A stretch of 64,000 nt of DNA from contig CM043944.1 of the NCBI GenBank assembly GCA_014529385.2, positions 170,709,740 through 170,773,739 on the forward strand. Reading direction: 5' to 3'. This DNA comes from Adiantum capillus-veneris. Taxonomy: Eukaryota; Streptophyta; Polypodiopsida; Polypodiales; Pteridaceae. The notes beneath the pieces are model-generated. The model was given only the letters and a program-made list of their open reading frames with translations. It did no database searches and had not been told where the DNA came from. A program made the translations under genes and the position numbers. Shown piece after piece: positions 32,295 through 43,939 of the stretch (its first letter is position 1; each line of letters begins with the position of its first letter).

Positions 32295-32819
32295 CAGAAG
32301 GAATTGATTGTGGAGGTAGCACCTTGCAAAAGATCACAATTTGCGTACCAGCTCGTGGTATACTCTGCAAGGATTCGGAGAACTGTCTCCACCCAAAGTA
32401 TTCATCTTTCACCACACCTATATATATCATAATTGTTGTCTGTGACACATGGAGCTGCAAAAACTGCAACAACGCTTGGCCATCCTTAACCTCTGCTGGT
32501 TCAGCAAAAACAACAGGAGGTGAGTCCTTAGGAATATTCTGCCCTGTACTGATAACAACTGCTATCACAATATTATCGACCTCCATCATCGACTAGCTAA
32601 CCTCACCACCAGACGTGTGCACGGCTCTTTTTATTACGGTTGGGTTCAGACGGGGAGGAGGCAAGCAAATCCAAAGGGGCGTGGAGAGTACATGGCGCTC
32701 AACCATTGGATCTGCTTGACGTCTGCATTTCGGGACCAGACTTCCGCCTGTAGTCAGCAGCGGGAAGGCCGTGTATTCGTCGTCAGCCTGATGGGTGCCG
32801 CTGCTATTAACCCTTAGTG

Positions 32820-33103
32820 CTGCCGCCGCCCTCGTCTGAACGTACTAGCTTTTCGTACGCCCAAGGCTCTTTTTTTTTTAACGCATAAGCCACCAAGTGG
32901 CATTAGATTTAAATTATTTACAAAAACATCGCTGTAATGAAAAGCTTTTAAAAAAGCTATGGTGTCAAAAGCTACCAACTACCAAGTAAATAAAAAAAAC
33001 ATTTTGCGTTGCTCTCACCATCAATTCGATCTTCTCCACAAACAGTTCATAGGTTCCTAGAAGCAGCTTAGAGCTTTGTCTGCAGGTTTGTCTCTGGCCA
33101 CTG

Positions 33104-33153
<50 letters not shown>

Positions 33154-34410
33154 CTATGAAGCTAGTAGCATCTTTTGATGCTCCTCCTTTCAACCAAAGG
33201 CATCATCGCAGCACGTTACAATTTCCGCACACACATACTCACAAGAGTAATTGCTACAGGAGGCTGCGACTTCTTTCTAGCTAGTACTGCAGGAAGATGA
33301 CAAGCATTGATGCATGTGGGTCTACAGATTACCCCTCTCTTTCCATGCTTTTCTTTTGTACTCCAGAATAGCTCACATTTACCCTACGCTTAAGCAACTT
33401 ATTAGGAGATTAATTAGCAGCTGATTAATGTCCCTAACCACGCTTTGAGCAGATCGAGCAGCTTCTACTCACATATGAAGTCATATAAGAGAAACAATGG
33501 AGACAAAAGTTTAAAGTACTTGCTCACGCAGAGCTTTAATGGAACCATCAAACGTGGACCCTACTGCCTTCGACTCATCCTCTGATCTATGGTGCTGGGA
33601 GTGGCAACACCCATCTATGGTGTTGGAAGTGGCAACGCCCAGCTAGCGGTTGTATTGGCACCTTATACCTGTTCACATGAAAGCAAAGAGCCATGAAGAA
33701 AAGCCTACCTCGTCGACATGGCGAGAGCATTCTTCAGTAGCATAGAGTCTGTAGGTCAAGCTCCTCCCTATTCATTCCAGCAGTAGGAGGTCGACAATGT
33801 CACTATTTGCCCCATTGGCATATTAGAATCGACCTTCTTTTGTATTGAAGCCTCAGCGCCTTCCCCACGTAGCGATCATAGCAGCTTTGTGTCCAACAAG
33901 ACCCAGTGGCTAGTTGAAAAGGATGTCTAGCTTCAACTACCTTACTCAGCTCGTTTCTGCATGTGCAACAGCAAGTCCCATGCCTAATTCTCAAGATTCA
34001 CACCAATTCTTTTCCTTGCAGTATGCCCGTGTAGTAGCAAGCCGGACAGAGGAGTATTGGAGACCTTTCAAACCATAGCTAGATAGCATTAGTTTAAGGT
34101 TTCTCATAGCTTATGTATCATGAGACGGATTTTATACGTCTTTTTGAACCATGTATATTATTACATTTGTCACCGCAGTTCATTTTGCCAATCAATTCTT
34201 TATGCCTATGATGTTGTACAATTGTCATTATTACATTTGCCAATCAATTCATTTTGCCTATGATGTGTACAATTGTCAATTTTACGCTTGTCAATTTTGC
34301 AAACAATGCGTCTTGTGGGTGACTATTTTGGGTCTATTATCTACCCTTGCACTTTTTTTAAAAAGTGAATCAAGTACAATATGGTTAATGGGTGGTAGGG
34401 CATTCAATGC
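32820..34410. other. non-coding interval with GA microsatellite
   Basis: A (GA)n tract lies at 33107-33151. A 28-bp near-tandem (CTATGGTG.TGG.AGTGGCAAC.CCCA) occurs at 33587-33642. Short ORFs such as 33803-33994 show no motif. I see no gene. Confidence 0.5.
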
Positions 34411-34431
34411 CCTGTCACCAAAAAACATTTC

Positions 34432-34640
34432 TCTCGGGCGTCGCTATAATCGTCGCTATTTATGGCTCTGTAGCGTCGCTATAGACTTCTGTGTAAACGT
34501 CGCTATAACCGTCGATATGAGCGTCTCTATATAGCGACGCCTATAGCGACGCTCTCGTAGCGACGCTATTAGCGACGGTTTTAGCGACGCCGGGGGTTAT
34601 AAAAACCCAGTGTATTTCCGTCGCTAACAGCGTCACAAGA
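34432..34640. repeat. cluster of GTCGCTA / TAGCGAC heptamers in both orientations
   Basis: Plus-sense GTCGCTA(T) copies lie at about 34440, 34452, 34475, 34499 and 34620 (one GTCGATA at 34511). Inverse TAGCGAC copies lie at about 34532, 34544, 34558, 34570 and 34582. Together they form a partly palindromic block of about 200 bp. Dense short motifs in both orientations are typical of the subterminal regions of CACTA (En/Spm) DNA transposons, where transposase binds; a nearby CACCAAAAAA (34416) could be a degenerate terminus. No transposase is nearby. Confidence 0.45.
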
Positions 34641-34654
34641 GCACACAACCTCTT

Positions 34655-34656
<2 letters not shown>

Positions 34657-34720
<64 letters not shown>

Positions 34721-34988
34721 TTGAAAGATAGAGGCCGGTTATAGAGAGAGAGAGAAAGAGATAGGGAGAGACAATTAGAGAGAAAAAGAGTTAAATAGAT
34801 AGAGAGGGAAGACAATTAGAGAGATAGGGGGAAGGAGAAGGGGGAGAAGACTATGAGAGAGAGAGATAAACTTGGAGAGAGAGAGAGAGGTGGAGAAAAG
34901 AGAGATATAGTGAGAGAGTGAAGGAGATGGAGGGAGAGAGGCCCATAGGTCTAGGGAGAGAAGTGAGAGGTAGAGATAGGGAGATGAA

Positions 34989-35043
<55 letters not shown>

Positions 35044-35335
35044 GAGGAGAGAGGTAGAGAGAGAAAGGGGAAGGGGAAGGGGAGAGAGAGAGGTAGAGAG
35101 AGAAAGAGGTCCACATAGACAACAAGAGATAGAGAAGTAGATAGATAGAGAAAGAGGGGAGGGAGGGAGAGAGGGATCACTTTGAGATAGATAGAGAGAG
35201 ATGGAGGAAGAGAGAGAGTGATAGAAAGAGATAGGAGAGGAGGAATGGAGGGGGGATATAGGAGATGGGAGACCCAAGATAGAGAGAGAGAGTGGAGAAG
35301 AGAGAGGTAGAGAGAAGAGATACCTCAACCTCCAA
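34657..35335. repeat. long GA-rich satellite-like region
   Basis: (GA)n tracts at 34657-34716 and 34992-35039 are embedded in about 680 bp of GAGAGAGA/GATAGAGA/GAGGGA variants. Minus-strand open frames through it encode only Leu/Ser repeats and are artefacts. (GA)n of this length is a candidate binding site for plant GAGA-binding BPC proteins. Confidence 0.9.
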
Positions 35336-35339
35336 GGTT

Positions 35340-36140
35340 CTCTCTAGGATATACTAGATGATAGGGTAAGATAGAGCATCAATATTTGGAATTGCGTGTG
35401 TTGATTGTCTATAAATATAGGCTTGAGGTCAAATAAATTATATTTAGCCATACTCTTGAGAAGTTCTCCCAGCTATAGCTTCCTCTTCATCAAGCAAGGC
35501 CAGTTTGTTCTTGAATACTATTTCTGTTGAACCTTTGTTGCTTGATTGTCCGGCAAGATTTTTCATGGTCAATCCGAGAGACTATGGGGTGATAGTAATA
35601 GTGAGATGTTTGCCATAATTTCCACCCCTGATGGCAACATTCATACTCGGGTGAAAAATGGTGTGACATTTGGTGATTAGTTTCAATTCATATTGGATTC
35701 AACCTTGTCTACAAAATTTAAATTGGTTACAACAATGGCTGCAACAAGCAATCTGGGTGTGGATATCTCCTCAAGATAAAATGTGGCTATGGTGAAGTTA
35801 TCCTGACAGCTTCTCTGGTGACAAAGAAGGTTTTGTTGCTCAAACCTCTAATAAAAACCTCAAGAATCTATTTCTGTGTGCCAAGAGTCGATGCAAGATG
35901 TTTGGATAGAAGAGGAGAAGAAAGAAAAAAACATATCTTCTGGTTCGAACTGGGTAGAGAAAACGCAAGACTACATTGGAGCACATTTTACTAAATATCC
36001 ACCAATACCCGAAGTTGAGTTGAATGATTTCTAGATATTTGATTAAGAAGAAGGTTGTTGAGGTTCCCTAGATGTATAGTGGGGATTGTATTTATGAGCA
36101 TGATCCTGTGCTAGATGGTGTTTCCAAAATGTTAGGAATG
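35340..36140. other. no gene recognised
   Basis: AT-rich sequence with scattered stops in all frames. No repeat structure found by eye. Confidence 0.4.
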
Positions 36141-36149
36141 GATCAAAAA

Positions 36150-37705
36150 TATGACGGCCATTGCTTGGGCTAAGCTTGTTCATTTTAGAATGAAGTATCT
36201 GGATGTAATAAAGAGAAGTAAATGTGGCAAACATCTTATCTGGAAAATTGGTTCATGCTCAATTAGAGCGATAAACGGACGGCCAAACGAGACTTCTTGG
36301 ACAGGGAAGTTGGTTTCATCAATTATTTCCATGGTATGTTTAGCTCAAAAAATGGAACTCTAAGGTGCTTCCATTGTGCTGAAAGTTCAATTCTGCTTCA
36401 AGAGTGTTCTTGTACCATCTATTACTTGCTCGTTGAGAACAACTAGATCAGATTGTTCATCCACATTGAGATCCATAACCACCCTATCACAAAGGGAGTT
36501 TTGTGATCGGCAATACATCGGATGAGGGAAATTGTATCTCGTTGTGGTGTCGGAATCTCTAACGACTAGACGTAGGAATTTGCAGTTGAATCTTGCAAAG
36601 CAATGTTGATGGAAGTAGTTATTCGAGAAAATGGGCAAGAATTCAATAGCAACGAGCTTCTCTCTATACTAGAGGAGATGCGGCCATTGATCCATACGCA
36701 AAGGTTTTATTTTAGCTTTTTAACTCTTAACATGATTCACACTTTTTTGGATGAGTTCTTGTATCTTCTAGTAATCTCTGGTTTAAACACTTGATGAAGG
36801 AAGCAACTATTGCACAAATTGGTGTTGGTGCAAGGTCTCAATTACTTCAGCTGAAGAACAATTGCGGACATAAGTTTTTTCATGGCATGCTGTTTTTAAG
36901 AAAATACATTGACCATGATAAAAGATGTCACATATTCAAAATGTTGATCAACGGCCCATGATCTATAGCCGAGCTGGTAAATAGAATGCAGCACGACATG
37001 AATGGGGATTTTCAAAGAAGTTGGGTTTTCTTCGATCACATGCGTAGAGTTGTGGGGTGGACAACGATGGCAACACATGTCTATGATCCTGCGTAAGCCC
37101 TTTGAAAACATCATACAACTCTCTCTTCATTCCTTTGTGGCATTGATTAATCATTTTAGTTTGCACGATTCAATTGCAAACTATTGCCATCTGTGAGATG
37201 GAAGAAGAAGACACACAGACACAAATCATGTTATGGAAAATGATGAATGCAGTGTTGTTGGACAATGGACACCATCCAATTGAGTTTAGAGGATTCACGC
37301 CAGATGAGGCTAGAGAAAATTGGAAAGCTACTCAAATTTTATTCAACGGAATCCCTGACAAGGTTATGGAGGGAAGAGAGCGTCATGCTTGTTTCATTGG
37401 GAGCAGAGCTTGCATATTCACACCATGAAATATGTGCATAAGAATTTCCAAGATGAGCACAAGTGTATGTGTGAATTATGGCGTTGTGTAAGAAGTGAGG
37501 AAGTGGAAACCAGTTTGTACAAAAATATATTAGCTTGGTAGGCTTCTAGAAAAGTGTTTGACTACAACTTGTTGCAAATGGACTGTTGGCTAAGTTGGTG
37601 GCATGTACGGTACCCCCGCTAGAGAAAACACTTCGTTGGGGTGAACATTGCCAAGCAATATTTGAGGATGGATCATTGAGAGAAATATGGACCTTGCATG
37701 GGCCT
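36150..37705 (+). pseudogene. decayed transposase-like coding sequence (MULE-like, tentative)
   Basis: Frames change repeatedly, but a protein-like thread continues: GWTTMATHVYDP (about 37057), LQTIAICEMEEEDTQTQIML (about 37170-37230), GFTPDEARENWKATQILFNG and MEGRERHACFIGS (37290-37405). Then come LWRCVRSEEVETSLYKNILA (about 37475) and SWWHVRYPR (about 37595). The pattern of a DMQ/CEMEEEDT block, a GFxxDxAxxNW block and a GRERxxxF block resembles Mutator-like or related transposase cores, but I cannot confirm a catalytic DDE. The thread stops abruptly at about 37700. Confidence 0.3.
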
Positions 37706-38084
37706 TGTAAGGAATCCTGATTTTTAGGGATTAAGGCTAATGTTGTGTAGGGTTAAGGGGACAAGGGCATTCAAGAAGCTAGTTTTGAGTAGGCTTTTCT
37801 ACCCTTTTTTTAAGACACATGTAGGATGTGGAGCTAAGAGGTCACCTTCTCTCTTTAGCTTTTTGAAAGTGAAGGGAGTAAAGAGGTGTGGCCACATCAC
37901 CAAAAATGTGGGTCACTAAGAGCCAAAATTTGACTTTTTTTTCAAAAAAGTTATTTTTACTTCTTTTTGACTTAAAACTCCTCCCAACATATATACATAT
38001 CAAAAATCATTTTTTGACCTTTTTTTAAACCTACAAGCACTAAAAGTCCAATTTTTCAAAACAAATCCCCTCCCCCCCCCCAAA

Positions 38085-38200
38085 AAAAAAACCCTTTGTT
38101 CTCTCTTCCTCCTCCCTCTCCTCTCCCTCCCTGCCCCCCTCTCTCCTCCCCCTCCCCTCTCTCTCCCTCTCCCCCACTGTCCCCTTCTCTTCTCCCATGT
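38085..38200 (+). repeat. A- and CT-rich low-complexity tract
   Basis: A C10A10 run (38069-38090) is followed by about 110 bp of CTC/CCT sequence. ORFs 38096-38548 and 38056-38451 pass through it and are low complexity. The 38200-39680 remainder is non-coding as far as I can see. Confidence 0.6.
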
Positions 38201-39692
38201 TCCTCCCTCTCTCTTTTCATCCTTTGCTTCCTCATGCAACAACTGCCAGGGTGCTTACAGACATCACAAATCGTATGCATACATATTTGCTTGTCTGTGG
38301 CGTTTGCATCGAAGGCCGCACGTGAGGGTGAGCAGAGGTCATCCCATGAACGTCGTATCATCGGTGAGACAAATATTGATGGTTCTTCAATATCTTGGGA
38401 GGGGAGAAGTAGGCTTGTTAGGCTATTGAAATTGGTTGTGTATGGGTGCAAGTTCTTCTTTACATTTGTGGATGCACGAATGTCAAGCTCTTCAGCTCAA
38501 AACAATGGCATTACAAGAAAGTATTGCCTCTTCAAAGAGGGAGGTTGAAACTCTCTAACAACAATTGCAGGAAAAGGATGTGTACATTATGAAGCTTGCC
38601 AATACCATCACATATTTGAATAAAACACCCCTTTGTGCAAGGTAACAATATCCTTCTTACTTTTGGTTGTGTTCTTCTTTTCATAGACTTTGAAGTCTAA
38701 GGTATTGCCTCTACTTGTTTTGCAGTGCTTGGCACAAAGGTTGCTTTTGTGCACAAATAGTGAAAGGCTGCAAGTTAGAGAGGCCAAGTGTCACCACTTT
38801 TCCTCTAAAACAGTCTTCTTTGTTACATCTTGCAGGTAGGTGCTTCAAATCCATGCTTATTAGAGGTGGGTAATCTCATCCTAATGTATATTGTAGGATT
38901 GTTTATTCTCACTTGGATGGAAATACTTGCAAATTTGTACAACATATACTTACCAAGTGTCTTTATTATACAACTTATAAATGTTGAATTTATATATGTT
39001 TTTGTTACAAGGTGACCTCTTACTATGCTATTTGAGTGGCATTGTTTGCAAGAATGGCTCAAGGAATTGGCTCTAACATGGAGCTTTTACGGTGGCACAA
39101 AGCTCTCTTCAGTGGCAATGTGGCTCCCACTACACCAAAAATCATTATGCTAGCATGGAGAGATCCCTAGTAGGATAATGCAACAGCTTTTCATCAGTAG
39201 CAACACACCCAGCTTGCCTAACATAAGGGCACTCCTACCAAAGATATTTTTATGTGATAGTCTAGGAGTTCATTGTGATTGTTTTCCTTCAGTTTCAATT
39301 TTTGACCGAGGGCACTCCTTGGAAGCCACTTTTGAAGGTGTTAGGGCGAGATTTTGAGAAAGTTTCGTATGTAGGAAATACAGACCTTAACACAATAAAA
39401 AACATTGGTTCTTTGAGTATTTTCAGATTCCATGGTTTTAATGCTCGTTCGAGCCCGTAGATTAAGAAAAAAGTAAGAAATGTCTGTTTTACATAAATTT
39501 TCTAGAAATTATCAACTTGCACGTTGATTTTTGGAGAATCCGAGCAAGATATGTTTTTTCGCATCACACGATGGTCAAAGAGCACGACGAGATGAGCAAA
39601 TTTATGTGAGACAAGCCCAGACAGATTCAAAGCCGATTGGAAGCTAGAAGCTCTTGAAAACAGCCTAAAAGTTCAACACTTACCACTTGAAT

Positions 39693-40513
39693 CATGGCCA
39701 TGCATCAAAATATGTCTGTACTTGCCATTTTAAGGCCCTAGGGACCCTCAACAAAGAGGGGCCACAAGGGCGCGCAAAATTTTGGATGGCCATTTTGCGC
39801 GCCCTTGTGGCCCCTCTTGTTGAGGGTCTCTGGGACCTTAAAATGGCAAGTATAGGCTTTTTTCATGCATGGCCATGAGATAGAACTGGGCAGTTTAATG
39901 TGTTCATAGAAAACTCCCCCCCCGGCCCCCCTCCCCCCAATGGCAAATACCTAAACCTTGTATCATGCTTATCAACCATTTTTTACTTCCTTGTGTCCAT
40001 CCCCTGTTCTTGGAAATATATTGTTCCCTATTTGTCCTGGATGGCCATGCATCAAAAGTATGCTTGTACTTGCCATTTAAAGGCCCCAGGGACCCTCAAC
40101 AAGAGGGACCACAAGGGCGCGCAAAATGGCCATCCAAAAATTTTGGATGGCCATTTTGCGCGCTCTTATGGCTCCTCTTGTTGAGGGTTCCTAGGGCCTT
40201 AAAATGGCAAATATAAGCTTTTTTTATGCATGGCCATGAGATAGAACTGGGCAGTTTAATGTGTTCATAGCAAAATCCCTCCCCCCCTCCCCCCCCCCCC
40301 CCCCCCCCTCCCCCATGGCAAATACCTAAACCTTATATCATGCTTATCAACCATTGTTTACTTCCTTGTGTCCATCCCCTGTTCTTGGAAATATCTTGGT
40401 CCCTGTTTGTCCCTGGATGGCCATTTTGCACGCCCTTGTGGCCCCTCTTGTTGAGGGTCCCTGGGGCTTTAAAATGACAAATAGGAGCTTTGTTTTAATG
40501 CATGGCCATGAGA
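39693..40513. repeat. tandem fold-back (hairpin) repeat, about 2.5 units
   Basis: Unit 1 (39693-39876) and unit 2 (40040-40237) are each long inverted repeats. Both arms start CATGGCCATGCAT and contain CCCTCAACAAGAGGGGCC and AAGGGCGCGCAAAA, with the centre near TTTTGGATGGCCA. Unit 3 (about 40411-40511) has only the right arm. Spacers between units are also repeated: AGATAGAACTGGGCAGTTTA at 39877 and 40236, and CTAAACCTT.TATCATGCTT at about 39950 and 40326. The whole therefore repeats in tandem with a period near 350 bp. Each spacer carries a C-tract (39916-39938; 40275-40313). The transcript of a unit would fold into a hairpin of about 85 bp. Confidence 0.85.
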
Positions 40514-40519
40514 TAGAGG

Positions 40520-41650
40520 TGTAGTGTTTGACGTCCGGAATATTCACTATGTAAAATTTTCCTATATCATATGCGTTCAACATAATGGATTAAAAGTACC
40601 CCTTATAGACCTTACCTACACATGTTTCTGTAACTTTACAAGAATATAAATTCCCTTTTTTTGAACACATGTGCTATGTTACATATACTTTAGTGAACTC
40701 CCCAGGTCAAAGACCTCACAAATTCTGTGCACTAAACATTTAGCACTAGACATTGACCAAACAAGGAGCCAATTTTTACATCCTTGTTCACCTCGTGTTC
40801 TTTGGAATGTTTTGGTTAAGCCATTTCTTTGGTATTTGAAACTACATGTGACCCCTATTGTTATAGTATCCAACCAAAGGTTTCTTGATGAGAAGTTTAC
40901 ATAGGCTCGAGTGATACATATCTTCTATGTTAACAATGCATGTATCTATAATTTATGTTTCACTTTCTCTATCCAAATGAGCTACATAGTAAAAATCAAA
41001 TCCGCAATCTAATAATTAAGTTCACAAGGTGATAGCTATTGGTATCATCTTTAGCAATACCAAAGAAATAGCTACCAATAGCGAATGAATAGGGATATTT
41101 AAGAAGATTTGATACCAAAAACTTGTCAACACTACTCAAAAAGCTGGAAACTCAAAGGCTTTACAATATATCTGTGATGAAACACGAATCAATAATAAGT
41201 CACCCCTATACATCGACACCTCCATCTCAAGTTTTCATTCCTCTAAGTCAAGCTTGACATAGGCATAGTATGGAAACAATAACATGTTGGAAAACAAGAA
41301 CTTAGCTTTCTCAACTTGTGAAATGTTGCTAATGATATACATTCAATATCGCCAAATGAGGACATCTTGACAAAGGTTATGATCCACTTTAATAAGAATA
41401 ACCATTAATGATTAAACTGAAATCAAAATAGTGCATGAATTTCTTTATGGTGGAATGATTAACACTGAGACTTGATAAATCTTACAGGAAAATCAAAATA
41501 TCCATAAAGATCAACAATATTTATCAAATCTGTATGAACTCCAGTAATTTGAATTAAATACTCTCACTCAATGCGACACCATTTAACAAAAAGACATATT
41601 TATATTGCATTTATAGAGGAATCCAGTCTCATAAAAATAATTACAAATGG
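40520..41650. other. no gene recognised
   Basis: AT-rich flank of element C. ORFs 40671-40904 and 40679-40873 overlap on opposite strands without motifs. Confidence 0.4.
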
Positions 41651-41656
41651 AGACAA

Positions 41657-42749
41657 CGTTGTTGTTGTTAGGCTTCTCTTACAAGTATTTGTCTTCCTCA
41701 GACGGACATCAGCATAGCGAGAACTCACCTAACATATAATTGTCAACTGAGGACGGAGCTCGACCCGCAGACGCATGGAAGCAAGCAAAGGGTGTCAACC
41801 TCTACTCGACCGACTAATGACTACTTCCTACAGAGATATCAAATCTACATGCCATCGGTTCTGTGAATGTGAGAGTCTCCTATGATGCTACCGCAAGCCA
41901 AAATCCCATTAGACGTTCTCGAAACGTCACGAAACTTGAGGGATATCCTATCAACACCAATAGGCCACTCTCCCTAAGGTTCGTGACCAAAAAAACCTAC
42001 CCAATATCCTCCGTGCAAAAAACGCGTAGGATGTCTGGCCGATTTTTGCAGGTCGACGTTTCCGAAAACTAAAGTGCCTAATGTGTAGCTCTACTCGCTC
42101 TGATCGCATGGATATGCTGAAATGCAAAAACGGACAACAGTTACTCACCAAAACTCCAAAAGTAGCTCGCAGGTAAATCTACCAAAACAGAGACGAACAC
42201 GCGTGATGTAAGCATCAATGCGTAGCTCTCCTCGTGGCAACACACTGCTGCTCTCCGTTTGCGATTCCGACCACCATAGCTCCTGTAGCACACACACACA
42301 CCCTCTCACTCTCTCGCAGTCTCCCAATGACATAGTTTATTAGAAGTCTCCTTACAAAGCTTTAGGTTTTGGTTTATATACTAAACCTTAGAAAACCTAA
42401 TGTCTGGCCAAAATGACCTGATTTGTCCCTAGGCTTCTATAGAGCTTAATTACAACACTGTGAGCTGGCTTTGCTCATCCAACAAGCATCTGTGGCCAAA
42501 ATACAATTGCCGACTTAAAATATGAAGTTCTCGTAAACATTACAAAAGTGGCCGTAATGGCTCAAAATAATAATCACGGGATATTCGATGATGTCTATGA
42601 GCTTGTATCTTCACATTACAGCATCCATCTTCGTTTTCATCACTTCGTCAACATCTTTATTTGAAATCTTTAGAGAATATTTGAGGAATCTTTATGGAAT
42701 CTTTGTGGAAGCTTTGTGGAAGCGTTGTTGAAAAGTTGACCTTTCAACA
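41657..42749 (-). repeat. Element C 3' LTR
   Basis: Matches 56221-57261 closely from about 41700 onward. It contains one half-copy of the palindrome (CGCGTAGGATGTCT at about 42024) and a short CA run at 42288-42302. The outermost 40 bp differ from the other copy. Confidence 0.85.
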
Positions 42750-43939
42750 CTCCCCCCCTTCGAAGTCTTGTCGTCCTCGACAAGACCCTATGTCTGCAGT
42801 GGCCTTGGCGAGTGCTTCATGTTTTGGTGTTGGTTGAAGCCTTTGTTGTTGCAGTTGCTTCTACCAGATGCTTTGTATGTTGTAGACGTACCTTTTTCTT
42901 GTACATTTAGTGTAGTTGAAGCCATAGCTCTCCCCCTCCGATTGGTTATTGTGTCATGAATAAGTCGAGTGAGATTTGTTGTTGCAGCAAGTCTTTATCT
43001 TAGCAGTTCTGTATTGTTTGTTCTTTGGGTGTCATCCTGCACGTGTACCTGTAAACTTGAAGCCTTTTTGAATTTTTTTTGGGCCGCTCCCCTTTGATCT
43101 TCTAGTTGATGAGCATGTAGTTGTTTGGGGATGTCGTTGGTCTGCTTTTCTGTGTTTTTATAAGAAAAATAAAATAGTTAAAATAAAATGTGGCGTATAT
43201 TACAAAATGAAGGTCTTGGATACCTGGATAGGACTAAAAGGGAAAAACCCAGTGGGGAAAAAATTCCTTTAGTCACCATTAAATGTGAGGCTATATGTAC
43301 TTATGTTTGATGTAACCGAGTTTTGTTGAGTTAAAGTACTTATGGCTATGTGGCTACTATTATTGACTTGATATACATTGGATAAGTGTTAATAGCTTGA
43401 AGTCAGAGTCGTTGTTGAGCAACTGCTTATGAAACCTGTTACCGCTTCGTCATCGTCATTTTGTTGTGTAAGTGCATGGGTGGAACACAAATCGTGTCAA
43501 ATGCAAATGTCCAATGATGGGACATTGTGTATGCTTGCACAGATAGATGCATGGGAAACAATATGCGGTGCGAGAGGAGTTTGAATGGGTGCTTCTAGGA
43601 GTGAATGTAGCTAGAGAAGCAAAAATATATTTGACTTCAAGAGTTGCCGTTACTCACAAGAAGGGTTTTTGTCGACGAGGTTTTTTCCACTCTCCTCACT
43701 GTGTTCATGTGTGTGAGTGTTTTCTGGACTACTCTGCCACTCCACCATTTTAAATAGTAGACTTTGACTCTTATGCTCACCTATCCATCATGAGCGACTC
43801 CATTTTACAATATGCTCAACTCTTCCAGCTTGAGCTATAATTTAAATATCTAAACTCATAGACCACAAAAAATATTAAGACATGAAGCTTGGGTCTGACG
43901 CTTGCTCATTTAGTGGCTCAGCTGCCCGACTCTTGACTC

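Larger units (their letters stand above)
29640..32589 (-). pseudogene. CR (Crinkler)-like P-loop NTPase plus REase-like nuclease gene, split by an in-frame TGA
   Basis: Two exons fit. Exon 1 is 32589-32295 (MMEVDNIVIAVVISTG...). The intron is 32294-32084 (GT...TTTTTTGGTTTCAG), carrying a 48-bp GA microsatellite. Exon 2 starts at 32083, and the phases match so that the join reads PSGGDAV. Exon 2 encodes a P-loop ATPase: Walker A VSFSGAGKSTFG (about 31790-31755), Walker B FLICWFIDEVN (about 31360-31328), a sensor-like ILIVGTTHF (about 31205) and an LPEWLK-containing helical lid. The frame stops at TGA 30519-30521 after about 619 residues, then continues open in the same frame for 292 more codons to a TAA at 29640-29642. 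This tail contains GADSWFCAFEIKERRK and FLLQLRS (about 30180-30115), resembling the D...(Q/E)xK core of PD-(D/E)XK nucleases, then an acidic stretch and a short C-terminal domain. The N-terminal header, NTPase and REase order is the CR/Crinkler-type architecture of eukaryotic intragenomic-conflict and effector proteins. A weak TATA-like AATAAAAAG lies about 40 bp upstream of the ATG. Whether the TGA is a mutation, a read-through stop or a boundary of separate products cannot be told from sequence. Confidence 0.6.

Noticed and set aside
34633-35328. Several long minus-strand ORFs of Leu/Ser repeats
   Set aside because: They only read the (GA)n/(CT)n tract; no start context and no non-repeat sequence.
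38056-38548. Overlapping ORFs on both strands
   Set aside because: CT/GA-rich low complexity; beyond it no motif.
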